A stretch of 64,000 bases of DNA. Origin: JBDNJM01 sp041687755. Its GTDB lineage: Bacteria > Planctomycetota > UBA1135 > GCA-002686595. A program made the translations under genes and the position numbers. This document shows positions 42,512-51,786 of the stretch, one piece after another (position 1 is the stretch's first letter; the number at the start of each line of letters is the position of its first letter). The stretch spans positions 41,779-105,778 of the forward strand of contig JBDNJM010000040.1 in NCBI GenBank assembly GCA_041687755.1, given 5' to 3'. The notes below the pieces were generated by a model. That model ran no database searches and was not told where the DNA came from. It saw nothing but the letters and a program-made list of their open reading frames with translations.

Positions 42512-43351
42512 TCAGCCCTCACGAGGAGCCCACTTGAGCTCCTCGATCAGATCGGCGAGCGCGTCGGAATTGCAGCTCCCGATCTGCCGATCCGCAGCGG
42601 CCGCCGCCCCACCGCTGGCCTCGGCCATAGCGACGCCCAGGCCTGCCGCGCGGAACATCGGCACGTCGTTGTCCGCATCCCCCACCGCGACCACCGCGCC
42701 TGCGGGGATCCCGCGCTGCTCGGCGAGCCAGCGCAGGGCCTCGGCCTTGCCGCGGCAGGGCGGCTGAACGTCCACCATGTGCAGCGGGCTATCGCGGTGG
42801 TTGGCAAGCAGGTTCAGCGGGAACGAGGTCAGGTAAGCGGGCCGGTTGATGAAGGCCTCGAGCTCCGCCGCGAAGGCTTCCGGAGCGGGCCAGCGGGAGC
42901 TTGAGACCGAGATGCGCAGTAGGTACTCGGTCGGCAGCTCAGCGCGCGGAACAAGGCTCAGGTTCTCAAGCCCGACCAGGCCCCGCCGCTCCACCTCGTC
43001 CAGCGGCTCGTTCGCGAACTTCGATCCGCGCGGCATGCAAACAGTCAACAGCTCGTGGCGGCGCGCAAAGTCGAGCGTCGCCTCAACCGTCGCATTCGCC
43101 AGGACCCGCTCTTCGATCAGCCGCTCAGTCCGCGGGCACCACATGCCCGCGCCGTTGTAGACGACCGCGGGCAGCTCGAGCCCCAGCTCGGCCAGCACTT
43201 CGAGCGTGCCCGATTCCGATCGCCCCGTAGCGATCATGACCGCCACGCCGCGCTCAACCAGGCCACGCACGGCCTCGGCGACCCGCGGGCGAACGGCGCC
43301 GTCGTCGGCGACCAGGGTCCCGTCGAGATCGAGGAGCAGGGCTTCGTACAT
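42512..43351 (-). CDS. Cof-type HAD-superfamily hydrolase
   Basis: 279 residues from ATG 43351 (MYEALLLDLDGTLVADDGAV). The catalytic DxD of motif I is LDLDGTL. Motif II is IATGRS, and AVGDADNDVPMFRAAGLGVA is motif III/IV. It is a phosphatase of sugar phosphates or a pyridoxal-type substrate. The frame continues upstream without homology. It lies alone, converging with the radical SAM gene. Confidence 0.9.
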   Translation of the reverse strand: MYEALLLDLDGTLVADDGAVRPRVAEAVRGLVERGVAVMIATGRSESGTLEVLAELGLELPAVVYNGAGMWCPRTERLIEERVLANATVEATLDFARRHELLTVCMPRGSKFANEPLDEVERRGLVGLENLSLVPRAELPTEYLLRISVSSSRWPAPEAFAAELEAFINRPAYLTSFPLNLLANHRDSPLHMVDVQPPCRGKAEALRWLAEQRGIPAGAVVAVGDADNDVPMFRAAGLGVAMAEASGGAAAAADRQIGSCNSDALADLIEELKWAPREG

Positions 43352-43515
43352 GGGTTTTCTGGGCGGGTAGCGCGGCGCGGGGCGGCAGCAGGCTACCCCA
43401 TCGCGCCCCGCCGCCCTGCCGGCGGCGACACGAAAGTCGGAGGCCCGCGACCGCGCGCTGTCCGCGCTCAGAACGAGCCCGAACACCGGCCCTGAACCGG
43501 AGGCCCGAACTTGGG

Positions 43516-46494
43516 CTACGGCACGTCGAACGTGACTTCGCGTGTCTCGCCCTCGGGCAGCTCGACGACTTGCTCAAGCGGCTCGATGGACGCGCCTTGG
43601 ATGGATCGCAGCTGCAGCGTCCAGGTCCCGGGCTCCAGGCCTCCGAGGGAGCTAGAGCCGCCTTGGACGAAGTCGACGCGCGGGGCCTCGCCCGAGACGT
43701 CCGCCCTGCGGGCGGTCAGCAGGTAGCCGCTGACGGGCTGCCCCGCGGCACCCACCACGTTGACCTCGATGCTCGCCCCCGCACCGAGCACGAAATCGAC
43801 GCCGCCCTTGAACTTGCCTTCGGGCACGACGATGTCCTCAAGCGAAGCCGGCGCCAGGTTCGTTCCGTCGCTCGCCGGCTGGACTGAGACCGCCAGCGGC
43901 GTGTCCGCGAGCACGCCCCGCAGCTCGTACCGACCGTCTTCATCCGTCGTCGTACGATCCTCGGAGTCGCCCATCGACACCGCGCCGCCGCCGGCGCCGG
44001 TGAAGACCATGCTCAGGCGCCGGGGGCCAGCGGACTCCCCGGCCTGCGCCGCCGAGACCTCCGCGCCCACCACCGGCCGACCGGAGGCGTCGGTGACCCG
44101 GCCGCTGAGGATGCTGACCGACAGATCGACATCAACCTGTTGGCCGTTGCGCGTCAGCTCAAACTCCTGGCTGCTGGACATCGCGCGCCGCGGGTGTTTT
44201 ACGGTCAGGACGTAGTCTCCAGGCTCGAGCCCCGCCTTGCTCCAGCGACCGTCGGCGTCCGTGCGCAAGCCGCCGCCGCCGAGCCCGCCCCAGGCCGCCA
44301 TCATGCCCGCGGCCGCGCCCTGCTTGCCGGCGACCACCTTGATGCTTGCGCCGACCAGCGGCGCTCCGCTCTCCAGCACGAGGCCGCCGACTTCGATCAG
44401 GGGCTCCGAGACCAGCTCGAGCGTGTAGGTGCCCCCATACTCCACATCGAGCCAGGTCCAGTCCTCGGCTTCCGGCTCGCCCTCGTCCAGTCCGCGGACC
44501 ACCATGCGCATGGCCCCCTGTTGATCGGGAGCCGCCGCTCGGAAGCCGTGCCGGCCCTGCGAGAGGTCGTCGAAGATCGTGCGGCCCTCGGCGTCCGTTT
44601 GGTTGCCCCGGCCGCCAAAGGTAGACGCCCCCATGGTAAAGCTCTGACCGAGAGCTGCGGTATCGCCCTCTTCGCGGTGGCTCACCTGCATGCCCTCGAT
44701 GGCTTGCCCACCGGCGTCGAGCACGGTCACGGTGACTTTCGCCGCGAGTCCCATAGGCGCCTCCAGCTCTGTGACCCCCGTGCTCGAGAGCTGCTGGCCG
44801 ACCAGCTCGAAGTCCGCGTAGTTCTTGGCCCGCACCGTCAGCGTCGCCCGTTCGCCGGGGAAACTGGTCAAGTTCGCGCGGCCCTGCCCGTCCGAGCGCG
44901 CCCGGTGGACCCGATTGCCGTCCTGGATCACCGGCGCTTCGCCGTTGCTGCTGGAGGCCACGCTGACCCGCACCGACGCGCCCCCGCCGGGCCCGTCGCC
45001 CGAGTCCGGGCGCAGCTCGACCCGCGCCCCTTTGATGGGCTCACCGGTGGCCAGGTCATAGACCGAGATCTCGACCATAGGTGCGGACTGCATCCGCGTG
45101 ATCCCCAGGTCCAGGACCTCGCCGGGAACGAGCCGCAGGTCGGTGAGTAGGACGCTCTGGTACCCCTCGGCCCGCAGCTCCAGCTGGGGCGCCATCGCCA
45201 TCAGCCTCTCGTCCCCGCCATCGAGGTCGCCCAGCTCGACGCGACCGCCAGGCCAGTTCGAGCCCCTCGGGGTGCGGTTCCACTCTGGGCCGAAGCGCAC
45301 TTCGAAGTCCTCCAGCGGTTCGTTCGTCGCCGCGTCGACGACCTGCACCCGCAACCCGGCACCCGTCGCGTACTGCAGCACCACGCCCCGGTTGCCGGTC
45401 TTGGCGCGCACGGCCGCGGAGCGCTCGCTGCGCTCGAAAGGATTCGAAAGCTCTGAGTCGTCGTCGAGCACCACCACCAGCTCGTAGTCACGTTCCACCC
45501 GCAGGCCGTCCAAGACGAACGACCCGTCGCTGGCGACCTCAGCCGATTTCCTACCGGAGAAGGACATCAGGTCCAGGATTCCTCCTTCGGCCTGCGCGGC
45601 CCGGCACTGGACGCGGAGGGCGACCGCATCTGCCGGAGCGCCGGTCACGACGCCCGCGATCGAGCCGCCCCGCTCCAGCTGCAGTCGCAGGGGCTCGGAC
45701 AGCCGCCCGGGAGTGTCGGTGAAGCCGTCGAAAGAGCCGCGCGGATGCTGCTCCGACTCGACCGTCAAGCGGTACTCGCCGAGCTGGACGCTGCCCAGCA
45801 GGAAGCCGCCGCGCGAATCCGTGACGGCGTCCGGCTCTGCAGCGTTCCCCATCAGCAGGAACGCACTGCCCTCGCCCGCCGACAGGCGTACGCCCGCTCC
45901 GGGCACGGGCCGGCCGTCCGCGTCCACCACATAACCCTCGATGATCGGGCCCGGACTGAGCGTGAGATCGCCGAGATCCTGCTCCCCATCGCCCGCGGCT
46001 TCCGGTACCGGCCGAGCGAGCGGCTCAAAGCCCTCCCCGCGCACCTGCAGCAGGCCCTCGCCGCGATCCAGGCGGAAGCGCCCCTCGGGATCGCTCACCG
46101 CCACCTCGATACCGAGGCCGCTGAGGCCGCTGACGCCGATCATCCCGCGTCCACGATTTTGATTCAAGCGCACTTCGGCGCCGGGCAACGGCCGTCCGCG
46201 ATCGTCCAAGAGGCGCCCGGTCAGGCTGCCCTGCGGCTCGCTGGCTTCGCCGACCGCCAGCAGGGTCGCGCCCCCCGCGGGGTTCGCGATCGACTCGACG
46301 CGCTCCACGGCCTGCTCCTCAAGGTCCTCGGCCCCCGCCAGCTCGGACCCCCCAGCGGGGGCGGCAGCCTGCTCTTCGCCGTCGGGACCGGCGGCCGTGC
46401 CGCTCTTGCCGGAACCCTGCTGCTCCGATCCGCTAAACTGCCAAAGGCCGACGCCGATCAGCGCCAGGAGAGCGAAGGGGACAATCCACTTCAT
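43516..46494 (-). CDS. Membrane-anchored protein with many carboxypeptidase-regulatory-like repeats
   Basis: 992 residues from ATG 46494. One N-terminal hydrophobic helix (WIVPFALLALIGVGLWQFSG) acts as signal or anchor, then a Gly/Glu linker. The rest is a string of beta-sandwich repeats of the carboxypeptidase-regulatory type, each opening with patterns such as VSGRVTDASGRPVVGAEV, GYVVDADGRPVPGAGV and GTVVTGAP-like starts. I count about nine. Such proteins are envelope adhesins or scaffolds in planctomycetes. No enzymatic domain is visible. It is divergent from a lipoprotein gene at 46828. Confidence 0.8.
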   Translation of the reverse strand: MKWIVPFALLALIGVGLWQFSGSEQQGSGKSGTAAGPDGEEQAAAPAGGSELAGAEDLEEQAVERVESIANPAGGATLLAVGEASEPQGSLTGRLLDDRGRPLPGAEVRLNQNRGRGMIGVSGLSGLGIEVAVSDPEGRFRLDRGEGLLQVRGEGFEPLARPVPEAAGDGEQDLGDLTLSPGPIIEGYVVDADGRPVPGAGVRLSAGEGSAFLLMGNAAEPDAVTDSRGGFLLGSVQLGEYRLTVESEQHPRGSFDGFTDTPGRLSEPLRLQLERGGSIAGVVTGAPADAVALRVQCRAAQAEGGILDLMSFSGRKSAEVASDGSFVLDGLRVERDYELVVVLDDDSELSNPFERSERSAAVRAKTGNRGVVLQYATGAGLRVQVVDAATNEPLEDFEVRFGPEWNRTPRGSNWPGGRVELGDLDGGDERLMAMAPQLELRAEGYQSVLLTDLRLVPGEVLDLGITRMQSAPMVEISVYDLATGEPIKGARVELRPDSGDGPGGGASVRVSVASSSNGEAPVIQDGNRVHRARSDGQGRANLTSFPGERATLTVRAKNYADFELVGQQLSSTGVTELEAPMGLAAKVTVTVLDAGGQAIEGMQVSHREEGDTAALGQSFTMGASTFGGRGNQTDAEGRTIFDDLSQGRHGFRAAAPDQQGAMRMVVRGLDEGEPEAEDWTWLDVEYGGTYTLELVSEPLIEVGGLVLESGAPLVGASIKVVAGKQGAAAGMMAAWGGLGGGGLRTDADGRWSKAGLEPGDYVLTVKHPRRAMSSSQEFELTRNGQQVDVDLSVSILSGRVTDASGRPVVGAEVSAAQAGESAGPRRLSMVFTGAGGGAVSMGDSEDRTTTDEDGRYELRGVLADTPLAVSVQPASDGTNLAPASLEDIVVPEGKFKGGVDFVLGAGASIEVNVVGAAGQPVSGYLLTARRADVSGEAPRVDFVQGGSSSLGGLEPGTWTLQLRSIQGASIEPLEQVVELPEGETREVTFDVP

Positions 46495-46827
46495 GTTCGA
46501 GTTCCGAGTTGGGGGGGTCTGGGGGGGGCTCGACGCCGGGGCCACGGAGCCGCCAAGGGCTCGAGCGGGCGCAGGCAACTCCAGAGGTACGGCCCCTGGC
46601 CCCGCGCGGTTGGAGCGGCTCACAGGAACTTGCATAGGGCTCCGCGAAGCGGGACGAGCGGGCGTCCCGGCGACGCAAACGGGTTCTGCGGCCTGTCTCG
46701 CGCAGCCGGGCGCGCCCCCCAGAAAGGTGCGCGGGCCGGGGGAGGCGCCCGGCCCCAGCGGGCTCGTCCCCCCCCTGGGTCCCCGGCGATCGTTGGAGCC
46801 AGCCCCGGCGTTTGCGACGATGCCGGC
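46495..46827. other. Divergent upstream region with G-runs
   Basis: 333 bases between the divergent starts, with runs of G near 46505-46530. No gene is supported. It contains the promoters for both directions. Confidence 0.4.
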
Positions 46828-47475
46828 ATGCTTCGTCAAGCCCTGCCCCTGGCCCTCCTCACGCTCGCCCTGCCCGCCTGCCGCTCCTTCGAGGACCTCG
46901 CCGACCCCACCGTAGTGGTCGAGACCCGTGCGGGCTCGGAGCTGGGCGTCAGCACCGAGTACGGCGTCGTGTTCCTCGGCTCGACCGCCGACTCCGGGGA
47001 GGCCACGGTGATCGCCTGGTTCGGCGATGGACCGTCCATCGAGCCGGCGCTGATCGAGCCCCTGGGCCCGAACCTGTACGTCCTGAACACCGAGATCCGC
47101 CTGCCCACCGCCCAGCTCAGCTATGCCGACCCGGCCCACGGCACCCCGGTCGTTGTCCGCGGCCGCAGTTCGGCGGGCGCCTGGGTCGAGACGACCCGTG
47201 TCGTGCGCGACGACCGCATCGACGGGTTCCTGCTGGAGCCGATCGCGCGCCTCTCCGGCGCCACCGATCAAACTGGCGCTGGCGTGTTCCTGCCCGGGGG
47301 TACCGGGGACTCGGAGTTGATCGGACTCGTCTCCGGGCGCCTGCGCTTCGAGGACAGCGGCGACCCCACCGAGTACCTCGCGGTCGTGGGCCCGACGAGC
47401 CTCTGGCGGCTGGTGACCTATCGCCGCGACGTTCAGGAAGAGCGCCCGCCTGTGCTTCGTCCGGACGTGCTCTAA
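46828..47475 (+). CDS. Putative lipoprotein of unknown function
   Basis: 215 residues from ATG 46828. The signal MLRQALPLALLTLALPAC ends in a lipobox cysteine (LPAC). The mature part is beta-rich (VVVETRAGSELGVSTEYGVV; DDRIDGFLLEPIARLSG) with no domain I recognise. The frame also runs upstream into the divergent gene without homology. It likely faces the periplasm on the outer or inner membrane. Its stop codon sits at the edge of the dispersed repeat. Confidence 0.7.
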   Translation: MLRQALPLALLTLALPACRSFEDLADPTVVVETRAGSELGVSTEYGVVFLGSTADSGEATVIAWFGDGPSIEPALIEPLGPNLYVLNTEIRLPTAQLSYADPAHGTPVVVRGRSSAGAWVETTRVVRDDRIDGFLLEPIARLSGATDQTGAGVFLPGGTGDSELIGLVSGRLRFEDSGDPTEYLAVVGPTSLWRLVTYRRDVQEERPPVLRPDVL

Positions 47476-47676
47476 CTCAGAGAGTGTGAATCATTGCGCC
47501 TGGCGCAATCCGTTCATGCTCTGTGCGCTCCAGCGCCGTCAGGCGATGGGCCCAAAGGCACCGCAGCGCCGTCAGGCGATGGGCCCAAAGGCACCGCAGC
47601 GCCGTCAGGCGATGGGCCCAAGAGCAACTGAGAGGCACTTCGTCAGGGCAGCGCCATTGACTCTCAGCATCTCACC
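47475..47676. repeat. Hairpin-forming dispersed repeat with internal tandem expansion
   Basis: Third copy of the family at 27333 and 40741: ctcagagagtgtgaatcatt, gcgcctggcgcaatccgttc, then gagaggcacttcgtcagggc and gcgccattgactctcag. Inside, a 33-bp unit is repeated three times (see 47531-47629). Confidence 0.7.
47531..47629. repeat. 33-bp tandem triplication
   Basis: Units start at 47531, 47564 and 47597 with cagcgccgtcaggcgatggg, followed by cccaaaggcaccg in the first two. The third diverges at its end (cccaagagcaact). Confidence 0.9.
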
Positions 47677-47689
47677 GGTTCCGGCCGGC

Positions 47690-49234
47690 TCAACTGCGCC
47701 AAAAGCGCGGTACCAGCAGCACAACCAGCGCGTAGAACTCGAGCCGGCCCAGGATCATGAACAGGGTCAGCAGCCCCTTGCCGATCAGCGGCACCTCGGC
47801 GAAATTGCCGTAGGGACCGAGCGCCTGGAGGCCCGGGCCGATGTTGTTCAGGGTCGCAAGCACCGCCGTCGCCGACGTGAGGATATCCATGTCGAGCGCG
47901 GTCAAGGCCAGCGTGCCGCCGACGAAGATCACAATCCACAGGGAGAAGTAGCCGGTCACCGCGCCGACGACTTCCTCGTCGAGGGGCGTGTTGCCGATGC
48001 GCACGGTCTCAATCGCCCGCGGGCGGGAGAAGGCCCGTACGCTGCGCACGGCAGCCTTTAGGACGATCATGAAGCGGATCATCTTGAGGCCCCCGCCGGT
48101 CGAGCCCGCGCAGGCGCCCGTGAACGCGAGCAGCAGCAGCAGGGCCTTGCAGAATTCCGGCCAACGGTTGAAGTCCGCCGTCGTGTAGCCGGTGCTCGTC
48201 TGGACCGAGACCACCGCGAACGTGCTGTCCCGCACACAGCGCTGCAGGCTCGAGTAATCGGGATCCAAGGAGGCCGCGACGGCGCCGCCGGCGTCGGAAA
48301 CCTCGAGGTCCAGGCCGTTTGAACCGCCCGTGAACCACAGGACGCCCGCGATCAGCACCGTGGTGACCAACATCAAGGACGCGTACGCGCGCAGCTCGGG
48401 CGAGCCCGAGGCGGCCTTCCACGCCCCGCGCCAGCCCTGGCGCAGGAAGGTGTCGTAGATGGCGAAGTTGATGCCCGCCATGAACATGAACACGACCAGC
48501 ACGGCCTCGACGCTGCGGGAGGCGAAGTGCGCGACGCTGTTGGAGTGGTTCGAGAACCCGCCGGTGGCGATCGTGCCGAAGCTGTGCAGGGTGGCCTCGT
48601 AGAGCGGGAGCCCGCAGAACATCAGGGCCGCCACGATCACCATGGTCAGGCCCAGGTAGATGCGCGCGAGGCCCAGGGCACTGTCGCGCACCCGGCGCTG
48701 GGTCGCCTCGCGGGCCACCCCGGGCACCTCCGAGCGGAACAGGCTGCGACCGCCCACCGGGAAGAACACGACGAACACCAGCACGATGCCGATGCCCCCA
48801 AGCCAGTGAGTGAAGCTGCGCCAGAAGGCGACCGAGACGCTGAGCGCGTCAATCTCGGGGCCTTCCAGGATTGTCGAACCGGTCGTGGTGAAGCCCGAGA
48901 CCGATTCGAACACCGCGTCCACCGGAGCGGCGATCGAGCCGGTCAGCAGGTACGGCAGGGCACCGAACAGCGGCACCGCCAGCCAGCACAGCCCGACGGC
49001 GGCCAGGCCCTCGCGCCGAAAGAAGTCCGGCCGGCCCTCCGCCGTCAGCGTTGCGGCGCGGTTGCGCCAGCACGCGAGCAGGCCGAACACGAAGCTCGCG
49101 AGCGCGGCAACGCCGAAGGCCTGCGCGTCGTCGTAGGCCTCGATCGACAGGGCCAGCACGGCGGGCACGAGTAGAAAGCCGGCCAGCAGGAGCACGACCC
49201 GACCGAGAAGCCAGAAGACGGCGCGGAGGTTCAA
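47690..49234 (-). CDS. trkH: Trk/Ktr-type potassium channel subunit TrkH
   Basis: 514 residues with about ten membrane segments. The selectivity-filter loops are visible: SGFTTTGSTILEGP, FGTIATGGFSNHSNS and VQTSTGYTTADF. TrkH-type proteins conduct K+ and are gated by cytoplasmic TrkA. The next gene upstream (minus strand) is trkA, separated by 15 bases, so this is an operon. Filter residues G-T/F pattern look intact. Confidence 0.95.
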   Translation of the reverse strand: MNLRAVFWLLGRVVLLLAGFLLVPAVLALSIEAYDDAQAFGVAALASFVFGLLACWRNRAATLTAEGRPDFFRREGLAAVGLCWLAVPLFGALPYLLTGSIAAPVDAVFESVSGFTTTGSTILEGPEIDALSVSVAFWRSFTHWLGGIGIVLVFVVFFPVGGRSLFRSEVPGVAREATQRRVRDSALGLARIYLGLTMVIVAALMFCGLPLYEATLHSFGTIATGGFSNHSNSVAHFASRSVEAVLVVFMFMAGINFAIYDTFLRQGWRGAWKAASGSPELRAYASLMLVTTVLIAGVLWFTGGSNGLDLEVSDAGGAVAASLDPDYSSLQRCVRDSTFAVVSVQTSTGYTTADFNRWPEFCKALLLLLAFTGACAGSTGGGLKMIRFMIVLKAAVRSVRAFSRPRAIETVRIGNTPLDEEVVGAVTGYFSLWIVIFVGGTLALTALDMDILTSATAVLATLNNIGPGLQALGPYGNFAEVPLIGKGLLTLFMILGRLEFYALVVLLVPRFWRS

Positions 49235-49249
49235 GAGTGGAGCTGGACC

Positions 49250-50647
49250 TCAGGCCTTGGAGTGGGCGCCGGCGCTGGAATCCAGCGGCTCGGCTTGGGT
49301 GAGGGAGCCGGCGAACAGGTGGTCGATCTCTTCCACGTTCTCGGGCAGCACGAAGACGATCACATGGTCCCCTTCGCGCACGACCGAGTCGCCGTCGGGA
49401 ATCAGGACGTCGTCGCCCCGCACGATCGCCCCCAGCACGCTGCCTTTCGGCAGGCCCAGGTTGCGCACGCGGCGCTCCGTCTTTGTGCCGCGGAAGCGCG
49501 CCTCGAGTTCGAGCACCTCCGCCCGCCCCTCGGCCACAACCGCCACCGATGCGACCGAGCTTGAGCGCACGAACCGCAGGATGCGCTTCGCGCACAGCAG
49601 GCGCGGCGAGATGGCCTTGTCGATGTGCAGGCTGTCGAAGATCTTGCGGTAGGACGCCTTGTCCAACACCGCGATCGTGCGCTCCACGCCGAGGGTGCCC
49701 GCCAGGTGGCAGGCGATGATGTTGTCCTCGTCGTCGCTGGAGGTCGCGACGAACGTGTTGACCTCGTCGATGCGTTCCTCGCTCAAGAGGTCGATGTCGG
49801 TCGCGTCTCCGACGAGCACCATCACGTTCGCGGCGAACTGGCCGGCGATCTCCTTGGCGCGCACTGCGTCGCGCTCTAGCAGGCGCACCGAGATCCCCGG
49901 AATCTCGCCCAGCTTGTGGGCCAGCCGCACTCCGATGCGACCCCCCCCCATGATCACGATCGAGCGTCGCCCCAGCTTGCGCGCGCCCGCCAGCAGCTCG
50001 AACTGATCCAGGTCGGCGGTGCGCCCGATCAGGTAGACCTGGTCCCCGACCTCCAGCCGGTCCGACCCGTGGGCCACGAAGAACTGCTCGCCACGCGAAA
50101 TCGCGGCGACCAGCACGCCGCCAGGCAGCTCCAGGTTGGCGAGCGTGTCGGCCGTCAGCTCGCTTTGGGAACGGATCCGCAGGCGCCGCAGCTGCACCCG
50201 GCCGTCGGCGAAGGACTCGACCTCCAGCGCGTGGTGCTCGCGCACGGTGGCCAGGATTTCCTCGGAGGCCAGCTCGTCCGTCGAGAGCACGACGTCGTAG
50301 CCCAGGCTCTGCTTGTAGAAGAAGTGGTAGCCCGAGAGTCGCTCCATGTCGCGCAAGCGCATGATCACTCGGCTGGCTCCCAGGTGCCGAGCGACCACGC
50401 ACGCCAGCATGTTGACGTGGTCGTTGTCCGTCACCGCCACGAACAGGTCCGCCCGGCTCGCGCCAGCGGTGTTGAGCGTCTCGGCGCGCGTCCCGTCGCC
50501 GTCCAACGCCTGAACGTCGAGCGTCTCGCGCAGCCGCTTGGTCTTGCCGGGGTCGGAGTCGACCACGCTGACCCGATGCCCCTCGCGCGAGAGGATGTCG
50601 GCCAGATACAGGCCGACCTCACCGGCACCGACGATCACGATGTCCAT
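49250..50647 (-). CDS. trkA: Trk system potassium regulator TrkA
   Basis: 465 residues from ATG 50647 (MDIVIVGAGEVGLYLADILS). Two Rossmann RCK-N domains with GxGxxG (VGAGEVG and MGGGRIG) each followed by a RCK-C domain. It binds NAD(H)/ATP and gates TrkH. It is the partner of trkH just downstream. The size fits the two-repeat TrkA type. Confidence 0.95.
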   Translation of the reverse strand: MDIVIVGAGEVGLYLADILSREGHRVSVVDSDPGKTKRLRETLDVQALDGDGTRAETLNTAGASRADLFVAVTDNDHVNMLACVVARHLGASRVIMRLRDMERLSGYHFFYKQSLGYDVVLSTDELASEEILATVREHHALEVESFADGRVQLRRLRIRSQSELTADTLANLELPGGVLVAAISRGEQFFVAHGSDRLEVGDQVYLIGRTADLDQFELLAGARKLGRRSIVIMGGGRIGVRLAHKLGEIPGISVRLLERDAVRAKEIAGQFAANVMVLVGDATDIDLLSEERIDEVNTFVATSSDDEDNIIACHLAGTLGVERTIAVLDKASYRKIFDSLHIDKAISPRLLCAKRILRFVRSSSVASVAVVAEGRAEVLELEARFRGTKTERRVRNLGLPKGSVLGAIVRGDDVLIPDGDSVVREGDHVIVFVLPENVEEIDHLFAGSLTQAEPLDSSAGAHSKA

Positions 50648-50766
50648 GAGCGACACCCTAGCGATCTCGTGGCGCCGGTGCGCTAGCTGAGCCCGCCTCG
50701 GGGGTCCCGAATTCCGCATCGGGACGGCCTGGGCGCCTCCGGGAGTACAGCGGAGCGCGCCGGAGC

Positions 50767-51528
50767 TCAGCCCAAGGGCTCCGTCCACTCGGGCCAGGGC
50801 CCCGAACTCGGCCGGCGCTCCTCCCCGTCGCTGCGCTTCAGCCAGCGTCGCGTCACGTGGTTGTAGAGCGGCTTGCCGGTGCGCCGCCAGAGCGCGGCGA
50901 GCGGCGAACGGCGCGGCAGCGCGACCGACGAACGCTCCTCGGGGCGCTTCGGACGGCCCTGGCGCTGGTACCGCAGCCGGTGCTTTTCGATGTGCCGCAG
51001 GTCGTCGGAGGTCCGGCGCCCGAAGCCCCGGCCGCGTCGCGCGTGGATCGAGGCGAGCTGGAAGTCAATCAGCCCGGGGCGGCCGTCGGGCAGGACGACG
51101 ATGTTCTGCTCCTTGTGAAGATCGTTGTGGCACACCCCGCGCGCGTGCAGCGCGCCGACCAGATCCGTGAGCAGCTCGAAGAAGTCCTGGGGCAGCCGCT
51201 CCGCCCGATGCAGCGCAGCGCCCTCCAGGTAGGCGCGCAGGCCCACGGCGCCAGCGCGCACCCCGCGCTCCGCGGCGAGTGCGCGGGCCAGCTCGGGCGC
51301 GTCGTCCGGAACCGCCGGAAGCCCCGCGAGCCCTGCGGCGTGGGCCAGGGCGCGCTGCTCTCGACCCAGCAGCAGCCGAGCCACGGCGGCCGAGCCGGGC
51401 ACCTGCCCGCCCGTCGCGAATCGGCCCAACCAGCGGCGTCCCTCGGAATCCTTCAGCAGCTCGACCGTACCGAGGGCGTCGCTCTTCAGAATCGCTAGCG
51501 TGCTCAGTGCTTTCCTCACGTGCGGCAT
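50767..51528 (-). CDS. Kdo/RIO-type small kinase (lipopolysaccharide kinase family)
   Basis: 253 residues. The catalytic loop HARGVCHNDLHKEQNIVV and the metal-binding LIDFQLA match the Kdo/InaA lipopolysaccharide kinase group of protein-kinase-like enzymes. The rest of the fold is short, and the glycine-rich loop is not obvious. The Arg-rich tail (RRWLKRSDGEERRPSSGP) is unlike typical members. A Kdo or LPS-core substrate is plausible given LpxB at 55353, but not proven. A general aminoglycoside/RIO-type kinase is the alternative. Confidence 0.7.
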   Translation of the reverse strand: MPHVRKALSTLAILKSDALGTVELLKDSEGRRWLGRFATGGQVPGSAAVARLLLGREQRALAHAAGLAGLPAVPDDAPELARALAAERGVRAGAVGLRAYLEGAALHRAERLPQDFFELLTDLVGALHARGVCHNDLHKEQNIVVLPDGRPGLIDFQLASIHARRGRGFGRRTSDDLRHIEKHRLRYQRQGRPKRPEERSSVALPRRSPLAALWRRTGKPLYNHVTRRWLKRSDGEERRPSSGPWPEWTEPLG

Positions 51529-51786
51529 TCTGTCGCGCTCGACCGCCGGAACGAAGCCCCATAGGCTTCCCGTCGTCGAGACGGCCTCCAGGCCCGCGGC
51601 CCGCTGGCCCCCGAGGCTCTCGATGCTCTGTGCTTCTGATGCTCTAGGGCTCCCGATGCACTAGAGCGCCGGGTCTCGCCAGCGCCGACTCGAGCCTCCC
51701 ACCTCCCCCCACTCCGCCGAGTGCCATTGCCTGCCACCACCGCCACGTCGCCCGCCCCAGCGCCCCCCGCGCACGAGCGACCGATC

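Noticed and set aside
43254..43577. Minus-strand frame between the HAD and repeat-domain genes
   Set aside because: Overlaps both real genes out of frame and is Arg/Ser-rich.
47531..47629. CRISPR array (three 33-bp repeats)
   Set aside because: The units are directly adjacent with no spacers, and no cas gene is present.
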